Part shown: piece by piece, positions 42,440 to 50,290 of the stretch
Position numbering within the stretch: the stretch's first letter is position 1
Layout: the number at the start of each line of letters is the position of its first letter
From: Cytophagales bacterium
GTDB lineage: Bacteria; Bacteroidota; Bacteroidia; Cytophagales; Bernardetiaceae
DNA: 64,000 nt
Reading direction: 5' to 3'
Assembly: GCA_013299045.1 (NCBI GenBank)
Contig: JAAFJX010000001.1
Coordinates: 186,001 to 250,000, forward strand
Position numbers and translations under genes: made by a program
Notes under the pieces: generated by a model
Told to the model about the DNA's origin: nothing
The model's input: the letters and a program-made list of their open reading frames with translations, nothing else
Databases searched by the model: none

Positions 42440-43810
42440 ATGGCTTTATTTCAAAAAAAACACTGCCTATGGGCTTTTTTAGCCTTTTTTATGCTTTGTT
42501 CGCACTTGCTTTTGGGGCAAAACATCAAGCGAAAGCCCTCGCTGGGTGCGGCTTTCCTGAAGGAAGACAAAGGACTTACCATCAATAAGGTATTTCCAAA
42601 TACTACTGCCCAATCGCTTGGCCTTAAAGAGGGAGACAGGCTTCTGTCTATAAATGGTCTTGTTTTCAACGAAACAAAAGATATAGTTGCTTATATTCCT
42701 ACCCTGGCGGTGGGTACTGACTTTACGGTACAGGTGATTCGTCTTGATAAAAAAATGACCCTAAAGGGTAAGTTGTTAGCTAAGCCTACCGAAATTTCGC
42801 CCACAGGCGAAGTTTTTTACGACGAGGTGGCCTTTCGCGGTGGTTATTTGCGCTCATATATTCACAAGCCTAAAGGCGATGGTCAGTTTCCTGTTGTTTA
42901 CTACATACAGGGTTACCCCTGTCAGACAGTGGAAATGCCTAACAATGATGCTATTAGGCAAGCTGTAGATGGTTGGGTAGAGCAAGGATACGTGGTTTAT
43001 AGAGTAGAAAAGCCCGGACTCGGTGAGAGCATTAATACGCCTCCCTGCGAAACGATAGATTTCAATACCGAGATTGACGCATTTGAGGCTGGTTTGCGCG
43101 CTATAGAAACCTATAAATTTGTCAATAAAGACCAAATCTTCTTGTTTGGGCACTCGCTTGGCGGTTTGGTTGCGCCCGTGCTAGCAGCCCGTAACAAAGT
43201 GTGTGGGGTCATGGTTTACGGCACTTTGGCCGTTAGCTGGTATGAGTATTTGTTGGATTTGCACCGCTACCAATCCGAATTTTTTGGCGAGGATTATGTT
43301 GAAATTGACAAAAATGTGCGCCAAATGAACCCATTTTTATACGACTGGCTCGTTGCACGCACACCTCTGCCCAAAATGAAAGAAAACAAAGCCTACGATT
43401 TTGTGTTTTCTAATCCCAACAATTCTGCTGGCTATGATAGCAATAACGATATGGTCATAGGCCGCAGTTTTGACTTTTTCCCGTCCGTAAACGCCATCTC
43501 TTACTACGAAGCGTGGCGCAATACCGAAGAACCTGTTCTTGCTATTTACGGTGAGCATGACATTCAGGCGCTCGGCCCGCAGGGTGCCGAAACCATCGCA
43601 AGAATCGTCAATCACTACCGCCCAGGCAATGCCACTTTTCTGCTGATGCAAGATACAGAGCATCTTTTTTTGAATGTGCCAGATATGGCCACTAACGCCA
43701 AAATGGTAGCAGACCAATCTATATTTGGGACGTATTTTTATCAGAATTTTAACAGCCAAATCACGATGCAAACTGTAAGCTGGATGAAAGCACAAATGAG
43801 TAAAAAGTAA
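42440..43810 (+). CDS. Secreted PDZ domain-alpha/beta hydrolase fusion
   Basis: 456 residues from the ATG at 42440; the earlier TTG frame is not needed. Signal peptide (LWAFLAFFMLCSHLLLGQ). Residues about 30-110 are a PDZ domain (LTINKVFPNTTAQSLGLKEGDRLLSING, the usual SAxxGLxxGDxIxxING pattern). Then comes an alpha/beta hydrolase: PVVYYIQGYPC oxyanion region, nucleophile elbow FLFGHSLGGLVAPVLA (about 237), the acid in LAIYGEHDIQ and the His in QDTEHLFL. The triad is complete. The domain order is uncommon. The enzyme is likely periplasmic and the PDZ part may bind a peptide end. Its substrate is unknown. It is a single gene, divergent from the membrane protein at 40807. Confidence 0.88.
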   Translation: MALFQKKHCLWAFLAFFMLCSHLLLGQNIKRKPSLGAAFLKEDKGLTINKVFPNTTAQSLGLKEGDRLLSINGLVFNETKDIVAYIPTLAVGTDFTVQVIRLDKKMTLKGKLLAKPTEISPTGEVFYDEVAFRGGYLRSYIHKPKGDGQFPVVYYIQGYPCQTVEMPNNDAIRQAVDGWVEQGYVVYRVEKPGLGESINTPPCETIDFNTEIDAFEAGLRAIETYKFVNKDQIFLFGHSLGGLVAPVLAARNKVCGVMVYGTLAVSWYEYLLDLHRYQSEFFGEDYVEIDKNVRQMNPFLYDWLVARTPLPKMKENKAYDFVFSNPNNSAGYDSNNDMVIGRSFDFFPSVNAISYYEAWRNTEEPVLAIYGEHDIQALGPQGAETIARIVNHYRPGNATFLLMQDTEHLFLNVPDMATNAKMVADQSIFGTYFYQNFNSQITMQTVSWMKAQMSKK

Positions 43811-44656
43811 GTCATTTATCAAAATTTGATTTGCAAGTCATAACGCTTACAGCACCTCAAATTCTGCAAGCGTTATGACTATTTTTAATGCTTAAAGTAC
43901 GAAGAGTCCAACCCATAAGTACAACTTTTTAGCTTTTAATACCTAAAGCAATTTTTGAGCAGTTGCACTAGTAAGAGAGGTGCAAAAATGAAAGATGAAT
44001 AGGCTGTAGTGGTTGATTGAACTTTTGACGAGAATGATGTGTTTTTTTGTATTTAGTCGTCCCTTAAAAAGTATATTCAATAGATGTAAGCTAAATTTAA
44101 GGAGGATAGTTTACCTATTTTGGGAACACCTTGACGGCCTTACTGAAGCGCGAGCTGAAAGTTCCGACCGTAGGGCATAGCAAAAAAATCAAGCCTCGCA
44201 AAAGGCCAATTTAGATGAAAAATAACTTTTTCATCTAAACCAGCGAATGGCTTTTTCTTTGATTCATTCTCTTGCAAAACAGAGTTGCACAGAAAATCTC
44301 ACCCTCTGACCTTTGAGCCATTCGCTTTTGTCTGATGCGAGGCATGGCAGGCCGCAAGAAGCCTTTGAGATTTTGCCTGTTATTTGATAAAATAGGCTAA
44401 AAACCAAGATATTTTAAAGAAGAAGTGTCTGTTTAATTTACTGATAAAAAATATCTTAGATATATTTTAAGGGACGACTATTTAGTTTCTTTCTTTGTGT
44501 ATCCTTTCCCCTTGATGCAGCAAACGCATCGTTAAAAGCATTAATCCACTAAAAAGAATAGAGGCACTGTTCGTTTCACCCAAAGATTGCAAATAAGTCT
44601 ATTTTATTGCCTTTATTAGCCTTTCAATTTGCCACTTCTTTTCTTATTGTTCCGAT
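43811..44656. other. Intergenic region holding R7
   Basis: No gene is seen outside R7. About 240 bp before and 175 bp after the repeat are AT-rich. TAnnTTTG promoter words for the DUF4846 gene are not clear. Confidence 0.5.
44055..44479 (+). mobile_element. Repeat R7: MITE copy with clean 4-bp target duplication, 425 bp
   Basis: ATTT (44051-44054) lies before AGTCGTCCCTTAAAA and ATTT (44480-44483) follows TTTTAAGGGACGACT. The terminal repeats match over 15 bp. The left arm is type 1. It lacks about 40 bp of the core that R2 has (between ACGGCCTTAC and TGAAGCGCGAGC), but keeps hairpin 1 (TTTAGATGAAAAA-taac-TTTTTCATCTAAA), the 11-bp stem and the 7-bp outer stem. Its right arm is full length, longer than that of R2. 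It stands between the hydrolase gene and the DUF4846 gene. Confidence 0.92.
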
Positions 44657-45454
44657 ATGACTATACATTTATTTTCTATTTTACTACTCCTAGTTCAATT
44701 ACTCGCTTTACAAAAGCCTCAAAATGAAATTAATAGACAAGGTATGACGGTCAGCCATCGGCTCATTGCTCCTGAAGGTTACACACGCCCAGACGCTACC
44801 GCGTATGGAAACTACTTGCGCGACTTTCCCGTCAAAGCGCATGGAACAAGTGTATTAACCTACAATGGGCAAGTATCGTCGCTTAATCCATATAGCAAAG
44901 CTGTTTTAGACCTTCCTTTAGAGAGACAAGATTTGCTCCAATGCGCAGATGCAGTAATGTATTTGCGGGCAGATTACCTGAAAAATAATAAGTTAGAAGA
45001 TAAAATTGGCTTCCATTTTGTGAGTGGCCTTTATTGCGACTATGCCTCCTACAAAAAGGGATTTCGCTACACGGCGCAAGGCAAATGGCTCAAAACAGCC
45101 CAAGCGAGCAGCTCTGAGCAAACTTTTAAGAACTATTTGCGCTTGGTGTATGGCTATGCCTCTACGCTATCCTTAGACAAGGAACTCAAGAAAGTACCAG
45201 CGGGTATATCACCAAGCGTAGGCGATGTGTTCATACGTGGCGGCTCGCCTGGCCATTGTTTTGTGGTCATGGACGTGGTTAAAAATGCCCAAAATGATGT
45301 TTTATTCGCCTTAGCACAGGGCTTTATGCCTTCTCAGAACGTACACATAGTACACCATGGCCATTCTCTATGGTTTCGTTTAGGCACGGACTATACAGGA
45401 AATCTGCCTTACGGAGAACTCATAGCGCCCAAATATTTAAAAAGGCATTTTTGA
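44657..45454 (+). CDS. DUF4846 family protein, exported
   Basis: 265 residues. A short hydrophobic N-terminus (LFSILLLLVQLLALQ) is the signal. The body matches DUF4846: APEGYTRPDATAYGNYLRDFPVK, LQCADAVMYLRADYL, FHFVSGLYCDYASYKKG, GDVFIRGGSPGHCFVVMDV (with a possible Cys/His pair, PGHC) and FALAQGFMPSQNVHI. The function of this family is not known. It converges with the threonine aldolase gene, 17 bp away. Confidence 0.87.
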   Translation: MTIHLFSILLLLVQLLALQKPQNEINRQGMTVSHRLIAPEGYTRPDATAYGNYLRDFPVKAHGTSVLTYNGQVSSLNPYSKAVLDLPLERQDLLQCADAVMYLRADYLKNNKLEDKIGFHFVSGLYCDYASYKKGFRYTAQGKWLKTAQASSSEQTFKNYLRLVYGYASTLSLDKELKKVPAGISPSVGDVFIRGGSPGHCFVVMDVVKNAQNDVLFALAQGFMPSQNVHIVHHGHSLWFRLGTDYTGNLPYGELIAPKYLKRHF

Positions 45455-45471
45455 GAACTCCGTCCTTAGCC

Positions 45472-46497
45472 TTAAACAGCAAATCTTTCTAAAACTGCTT
45501 CTAAAACACTAAAATCCGCAGGCTTTAAGTTCAAATGTGTAACAAAACGCACCTGCTGCCCACCAATAAAACTTGCTTTTACACCTTGGCTTCCCAAATA
45601 GTCCACAAACTGCTTGCCCGAACCATAAGCAGGGGCAATGTCAAAAAGAACAATATTGGTGTAGCAAGGCATAACAGATTGCACAAAAGGCAGCTTTTGA
45701 AGTAAATTGGCAATATCCTTTGCGCTTTGATGGTCTTCGCGCAAGCGCTCTATCTGGTTCTGCAAGGCATAAAGCCCAGCCGCTGCAAGCATACCGATTT
45801 GCCGCATACCACCACCCAGAATTTTGCGCATACGCCTTGCCTCTTTGTGTGCAGCAGCATCTTTGAGTAAAAGTAGCGAGCCAACAGGTGCGCCGAGTCC
45901 TTTAGAAAGACATACAGAAAGGCTATCCAGTAATTGTCCGTGCGCGGAAGGGCTCTCTCCACTTGCTAAAAGTGCATTAAAAATACGTGCGCCGTCCACG
46001 TGCAGTTTTAAGTTATTCTGCTGGCATATCTTTTGTATATCAGCCACTTCCGATGCGGTGTAATAACAGCCCCCACCTCTATTGACGGTATTTTCTAAGG
46101 CTACCATTGCTGTACGCGGAAAATGCACGTCGTCCGCATTGATATTGTCTTGCACGTCTTTTGCAGTTATTTTACCAGTTTCAGACGCAATCAAACGCAA
46201 AGAAACAGCCGAAAGTGAAGCCCACGCTCCACCCTCGTAGCAATAGATATGGGATTTTGCTGCACATATCACCTCGTCGCGGGGGCGTGTGTTTACGCCA
46301 AGCGCAATTTGGTTGGCCATAGTGCCTGATGGACAAAAAACAGCGTAAGGTAAGGCAAAAAGCGCTGAAACATAGGCTTCAAGGCTTTTTGTGGGTAGGT
46401 CTTCACCATAAACGTCATCGCCGAGTTCTGCCATATACATAGCCCGTTTCATGCCTTCTGTTGGCTGAGTAAGGGTATCGCTACGCAAGTCTATCAT
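45472..46497 (-). CDS. ltaE: Low-specificity L-threonine aldolase
   Basis: 341 residues, normal length. A PLP enzyme that splits L-threonine or L-allo-threonine into glycine and acetaldehyde. Family marks: IDLRSDTLTQPTEGMKRAMYMAELGDDVYGEDLPT at the N-terminus, GTMANQIAL (phosphate-binding), HVDGARIFNA (Asp binding the PLP nitrogen) and SVCLSKGLGAPVGSLL with the PLP lysine. RKILGGGMRQIGMLAAAGL follows as in the family. A promoter with TACTTTTG lies just upstream inside an inverted repeat. No pathway partners nearby. Confidence 0.95.
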   Translation of the reverse strand: MIDLRSDTLTQPTEGMKRAMYMAELGDDVYGEDLPTKSLEAYVSALFALPYAVFCPSGTMANQIALGVNTRPRDEVICAAKSHIYCYEGGAWASLSAVSLRLIASETGKITAKDVQDNINADDVHFPRTAMVALENTVNRGGGCYYTASEVADIQKICQQNNLKLHVDGARIFNALLASGESPSAHGQLLDSLSVCLSKGLGAPVGSLLLLKDAAAHKEARRMRKILGGGMRQIGMLAAAGLYALQNQIERLREDHQSAKDIANLLQKLPFVQSVMPCYTNIVLFDIAPAYGSGKQFVDYLGSQGVKASFIGGQQVRFVTHLNLKPADFSVLEAVLERFAV

Positions 46498-46510
46498 AGA
46501 AGCAGGTTCT

Positions 46511-46537
46511 AAGTTGTAAAACGCAAAAGTACAACTT
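46511..46537 (-). promoter_or_regulatory. ltaE promoter -7 box inside an 8-bp inverted repeat
   Basis: AAGTTGTA (46511-46518) and TACAACTT (46530-46537) flank a -7 box, TACTTTTG on the minus strand (46524-46531), about 26 nt before the ATG at 46497. The overlap suggests an operator at the promoter; a -33 box is not clear. Confidence 0.45.
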
Positions 46538-46547
46538 AATTCTGCCT

Positions 46548-47003
46548 TTACTTCTCTTCGTACATAAATTCCTGAAAGCGTCCGTCTTTATGCGTGATAT
46601 TTGCCTGACCTTCTATAAGCCCTAAACCGAGTTTGTCGGCGGAGTCAGGAAAAGATATGTCCAGCGTAGAACCACTAATTTCGCCTTGATGTTGCTCTTG
46701 CTTGTGAATGGTTATGCTCTTTTTAGTTTCGTCTTGGCTGTTCCAATATTTAATACTCAAAACTTTTCCTTCACTATCATAACGGATTGCTAGCCATTCG
46801 CTGGTTATACCGTTGTAAAAGCCATCAGAACGATAGGTGGCCACTTGTGCAACCGCACCGGTTTCGCTTACCTGCTTACTTTCGGCTGTTTCTTCGGTCA
46901 TGGCAGAACTCTCTGCGGCAGAGTCGGCGCTTGTCTTTTGTGCTGCTCCGCAGGCAAAAAGACCAAAAATAAGGAAAGAAGCTAATAAAATAGACTTTTT
47001 CAT
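46548..47003 (-). CDS. Small lipoprotein of unknown function
   Basis: 151 residues from the ATG at 47003, which starts a lipoprotein signal (ILLASFLIFGLFAC, Cys at about 17); the longer frame to 47114 covers the promoter and is rejected. After a Ser/Ala/Glu-rich linker (about 20-50) the rest is a small beta-rich domain: SDGFYNGITSEWLAIRYD-x-x-GKVLSIKYW-NSQDETKK and later GLIEGQANITHKDGRFQEF. The 'YRSDGFYNG ... YDSEGKVLSI' order resembles FMN-binding-like periplasmic domains but the FMN-linking Ser/Thr motif is not seen. Confidence 0.72.
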   Translation of the reverse strand: MKKSILLASFLIFGLFACGAAQKTSADSAAESSAMTEETAESKQVSETGAVAQVATYRSDGFYNGITSEWLAIRYDSEGKVLSIKYWNSQDETKKSITIHKQEQHQGEISGSTLDISFPDSADKLGLGLIEGQANITHKDGRFQEFMYEEK

Positions 47004-47049
47004 AAATTCAACTGTATTACAACAAAAGATTAGGACAATGAACACAGTT

Positions 47050-47058
47050 GCAAATATA
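47050..47058 (-). promoter_or_regulatory. -7 box (TATATTTGC) of the lipoprotein gene
   Basis: A perfect minus-strand TAnnTTTGC 46 nt before the ATG at 47003, supporting that start. The -33 box at the right spacing is not seen. Confidence 0.5.
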
Positions 47059-47136
47059 GTTTGTAATAGCTCAAAGTTTTTTCTTGTAAGATGATAATGT
47101 ATGAAAGACACCATTTTGTTTATGAATTGCTATAAC

Positions 47137-47187
47137 ACACAAAATTGCCAGGACTTCAGATTCATCTTGGCAATTTAATTTTGTGTT
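47137..47187 (-). terminator. Hairpin after the thiamin-receptor gene
   Basis: AAATTGCCA pairs with TGGCAATTT (9 bp), extended by an outer CACAAAA/TTTTGTG pairing with a 2-nt bulge. It lies 70 nt after the receptor stop codon. The tail is TTTTGTGTG on the minus strand, so termination is likely but not strong. Confidence 0.5.
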
Positions 47188-47257
47188 GGTAAATTTACTC
47201 AGTATTTAGCCCATTTTAGCTATTGTTGCTGATACTTGCGAGATATCTAGGGCGTAG

Positions 47258-49672
47258 CTAGAAGCTAAGCGAAAGCGCTGCCAAATAATTGCGGCCTGCT
47301 TGCGGAAAATAAAAGTTTTCATACCTAATTACGCCGCCACTTATGTAGCCATAATTGTAACCATTAGACTCGTAGGTGTGGTTCAAAGCATTGTTTACCA
47401 AAAGACTTAAAGTCATACCTTTGTAGCCCTTTATGTTGGGTTTATAGCTCATGCGAAAGTCATTGACAAAGAAGGCATCTAGTTGTTGGTTGGCGTTAGA
47501 CGTATTGTCTAAAAACTGCCTGCTGACGTATTTTGACAGCCAAGCAAGTTCAATCTTCTTATGTGGCATATAGGCAATTTGTCCATTCAAAACCATGTTT
47601 GGCGAGAACGCGAGGTCTGTCTGGCCATGTTCTATACGCCTTTGCCCCCCCAAGTCATAGTCATCAATAAACTCTATGTAATTTTTTATTTTGTTACGAG
47701 AAAAAGCTGCATTGGCTTGCAGTGTCCACCTTTTTTTTATCTGGCTATTGAGCGTCAGTTCTAAGCCGCGCCTAAAACTTTGAGCCACATTAGTGCGTAT
47801 ATATGCGCCTACGTCGTTGATTTGGCCAGTCATAACGAGCTGGTCTTGGTACTCCATGCTATAAAATGTGGCACTGAGCTGCCAGTTACTGTTTTCGGTA
47901 TTAATTTGAGTGTTCCAGCCTATTTCAAAATCCCACATTTTCTCGGCTTTTGGGCGGCTCTGTGGCGTACTTTGTGTAAATTCATCGCGGTTGGCTTCTT
48001 TCTGACCTCTGGCTAGCGAAGCAAAAAAAGTTTGTTTACCCATTTGGTAAATTAGCCCGGTTTTGGGATTAAAAAAGGTGTATTGAACACGCTGCTGAAC
48101 GTTTTGACGCAAGTCATTGAAACCCAAAAAGTCGTAAGCAACGCGGCGTATTTGAGCATCTGCAAAAGCAGATAAGTGGTCATTTATCTGGTAGTTACCT
48201 TTGAGAAACAGGTTAAAGTCCGTTTTAGTGGCATCGTTGTCATAGTAAGGTTGGCGCGTATCGTTGTAGGTAAGGAAGTTTGCCCATACAATCTTACCAA
48301 AGTGCCGCCCTGTGTAGCGGTTATAGCCACCGCCCAAAGCCATTTGCAGTTTGTATGCGCCGTTTTGGGTAGCCTTGCTTTTATAGTCAAAATTAAAAAC
48401 AAGACCATGAAACTGATTATCTAGCCAACGCTGCCTCACAAGTTGTGTGTTGGTGATGAGAGAATCGCCTATGCGTAAGGTATCGATGCCATAATCAGCT
48501 AGAGCATCATTGCCCCTAAATTGTTCATAATACCCCTTACCGAGTGTGCCATGCAAGGCCAAACGCGCCTTGAGCCTGTAGTTAATTTTTTGATTGATAA
48601 TTAGTTGGTAGTGGTTTTGTAGATAATTATCTGTTTCGTTGTGGTAGCCAGCAACTGGGTTATAGGTGCGCTTACCTTCACGGAGCAGAGCTTCTGACAC
48701 CCCATACCAGGCCTGAAAAGTGCGCTCTTCGCCACCAAACACGTTCATTTGTAGATTTGTCCCTTTATTTACATAATCAGCAGTCAGGTAGTAGGAGCGC
48801 AATTTGGCAGAGGCTTTATCAATGAAGCCGTCGCTCTGAATTTGAGAGAGGCGCATAGCAGCTTTGAATTTGTTTTTGATAAGCCCTGTAGAAGCCAAAG
48901 CATTGTTTTTCAGAGCATTAAAACTTCCAAAGGATAAATTATATTCGGCCATTGCTTGAGGCGAGGCCAATGCCGTTTCCATGTTCAGCGTAGCGCCAAA
49001 AGCCCCAGCACCATTGACAGAAGTGCCTACGCCGCGCTGTATCTGTACATTCTGAACAGAAGAGGCAAAATCGGGAGTGTTTACCCAAAAGACCCCTTGC
49101 GACTCCGCGTCATTAAGCGGAATGCCATTAATCGTAACATTCGTGCGCGTTGCGTCCGAGCCACGTATGCGTAAACTGGTATAACCAATCCCTGTGCCTG
49201 CATCGCTTGTAGCCACGGCAGAGGGTGTAAGGTTCAATAAAATGGGAATATCCTGCCCCAAATTCATTTTTTTAAGGTCTTTTGCTTTTATAAAACTACC
49301 TGCCATGGGCACGCGCATACCCAGAACGACCACCTCGTCCGTATTCTCTTGCGCTGCATCTTCCAAACTTATCGGGGCGTGTACGTCTTGACGGAGAACC
49401 ATCATAATTTCATGGGTTTTAAAACCTATATGCGAAACTTTGACGGCATATATGCCTTCTGCAAGGCCACGTCTTTCCCAGTAGCCTGTCTGGTCGCAGA
49501 TACCAACGATGGTGTCTTTTGTGCTCTCGTTTCGGAGAGTAACCGTCGCAAAAGCTAAAGGTGAACCATAGAACTGATCGTGAATGACTGTGCTGAACTT
49601 TCGCCCTTGCGCGTGTGCGAAAAATGCACACAAAACACCTAAAGTTGTTAAGATATAAGACTTAGATAACAT
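47258..49672 (-). CDS. TonB-dependent receptor, probably for thiamin (TPP-riboswitch controlled)
   Basis: 804 residues. Signal peptide 1-21 (LTTLGVLCAFFAHAQ). Residues about 25-110 are a carboxypeptidase-regulatory-like domain (IHDQFYGSPLAFATVTLRNE). The plug is about 125-230: DIPILLNLTPSAV, YTSLRIRGSDATRTNVTINGIPLNDAESQGVFW and VQNVQIQRGVGTSVNG. Then comes a 22-strand barrel ending in NYLAALSLSF. The leader carries a TPP riboswitch, so expression should fall when thiamin pyrophosphate is plentiful; this fits the known Bacteroidota outer-membrane thiamin receptor (OMR1). No PnuT transporter or thiamin kinase follows, unlike many such loci. Import through the inner membrane must be coded elsewhere. 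Confidence 0.9.
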   Translation of the reverse strand: MLSKSYILTTLGVLCAFFAHAQGRKFSTVIHDQFYGSPLAFATVTLRNESTKDTIVGICDQTGYWERRGLAEGIYAVKVSHIGFKTHEIMMVLRQDVHAPISLEDAAQENTDEVVVLGMRVPMAGSFIKAKDLKKMNLGQDIPILLNLTPSAVATSDAGTGIGYTSLRIRGSDATRTNVTINGIPLNDAESQGVFWVNTPDFASSVQNVQIQRGVGTSVNGAGAFGATLNMETALASPQAMAEYNLSFGSFNALKNNALASTGLIKNKFKAAMRLSQIQSDGFIDKASAKLRSYYLTADYVNKGTNLQMNVFGGEERTFQAWYGVSEALLREGKRTYNPVAGYHNETDNYLQNHYQLIINQKINYRLKARLALHGTLGKGYYEQFRGNDALADYGIDTLRIGDSLITNTQLVRQRWLDNQFHGLVFNFDYKSKATQNGAYKLQMALGGGYNRYTGRHFGKIVWANFLTYNDTRQPYYDNDATKTDFNLFLKGNYQINDHLSAFADAQIRRVAYDFLGFNDLRQNVQQRVQYTFFNPKTGLIYQMGKQTFFASLARGQKEANRDEFTQSTPQSRPKAEKMWDFEIGWNTQINTENSNWQLSATFYSMEYQDQLVMTGQINDVGAYIRTNVAQSFRRGLELTLNSQIKKRWTLQANAAFSRNKIKNYIEFIDDYDLGGQRRIEHGQTDLAFSPNMVLNGQIAYMPHKKIELAWLSKYVSRQFLDNTSNANQQLDAFFVNDFRMSYKPNIKGYKGMTLSLLVNNALNHTYESNGYNYGYISGGVIRYENFYFPQAGRNYLAALSLSF

Positions 49673-49675
49673 AAT

Positions 49676-49703
49676 CCATGTTTTTTTGAGTGAGAAAACA
49701 TGG
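49676..49703 (-). promoter_or_regulatory. Hairpin covering the ribosome-binding region of the thiamin-receptor gene
   Basis: CCATGTTTT and AAAACATGG form a perfect 9-bp stem ending 4 nt before the start codon at 49672. A second, 6-bp hairpin (ATGAGG/CCTCAT) lies at 49725-49745. These may be the expression platform of the riboswitch. Confidence 0.5.
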
Positions 49704-49797
49704 GGACAACAACAGACTTATCACATGAGGCCTCTACAACCTCATCATTTGTGCTCGCAAACAACCTTTCTGCTACATCATAGCAAAAAAGTCATTC

Positions 49798-49880
49798 ACG
49801 CGAATTCCTACGCACGTACTAACGTGTTCAGGTTCAGTGGGTTTAATCTCAGCCTGTTTGGTAAGGCACCCCATTCGCAT
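49798..49880 (-). ncRNA. TPP riboswitch (THI element)
   Basis: On the minus strand the conserved order of the thi-box is seen: GGGGTGCC, then CTGAGA, then ACCC and TGAACCTGA, then GTTAGTAC and GCGTAGGAA. P1 is closed by GCGAAT (49872-49877) and ATTCGC (49800-49805). It is about 125 nt upstream of the TonB-dependent receptor. TPP binding normally turns expression off. The motif match is strong and complete. Confidence 0.93.
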
Positions 49881-49889
49881 TTACCTAAT

Positions 49890-49922
49890 GCAAACGTCGG
49901 CCAATAAACTATAAAATACAAG
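49890..49922 (-). promoter_or_regulatory. Promoter of the riboswitch-receptor transcript
   Basis: CTTG (49919-49922), a 20-bp spacer and GACGTTTGC (49890-49898) on the minus strand. The transcript would start within a few nt of the riboswitch P1 stem. The -7 box has one mismatch. Confidence 0.5.
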
Positions 49923-50254
49923 AACAAGAAGAAAATTATTTCTCGCAGACTCCCAAACAGAACTCGCCTCTGGGCTTACAAAACAAAAAGTAGGATACTG
50001 AGCAGAAGTTACATGATAGTTTGGACAATCAATTTAGCTCGTCTTGCGCCTGTTAAAAGTTTTGAATTAAATTATCAGTAATCAAATACTAACCAAGACC
50101 GTCTAATTTTCCGGGAAGAGCCATATACTTAACCTCTTTTTAGGGCATAACAAGCAGCATTGCTCATCAAATAACTTCCTTACCACCTACCACAAGCGAA
50201 GGTTTTAATTCCAAGCCTATATACCGAGCTACCGTTTAGCGTTAAAAAAAATGC
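49923..50254. other. Intergenic region between the riboswitch locus and parE
   Basis: About 330 bp with no gene, repeat or hairpin that I can name. Confidence 0.4.
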
Positions 50255-50263
50255 TATATTTGC
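50255..50263 (+). promoter_or_regulatory. -7 box (TATATTTGC) of parE-tgt
   Basis: A perfect TAnnTTTGC 28 nt before the ATG at 50291, with TTTA at 50235-50238 as a possible -33 box at 16-bp spacing. Confidence 0.55.
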
Positions 50264-50290
50264 AGCGTTTTAAGCATCAAATTTCAAAAA

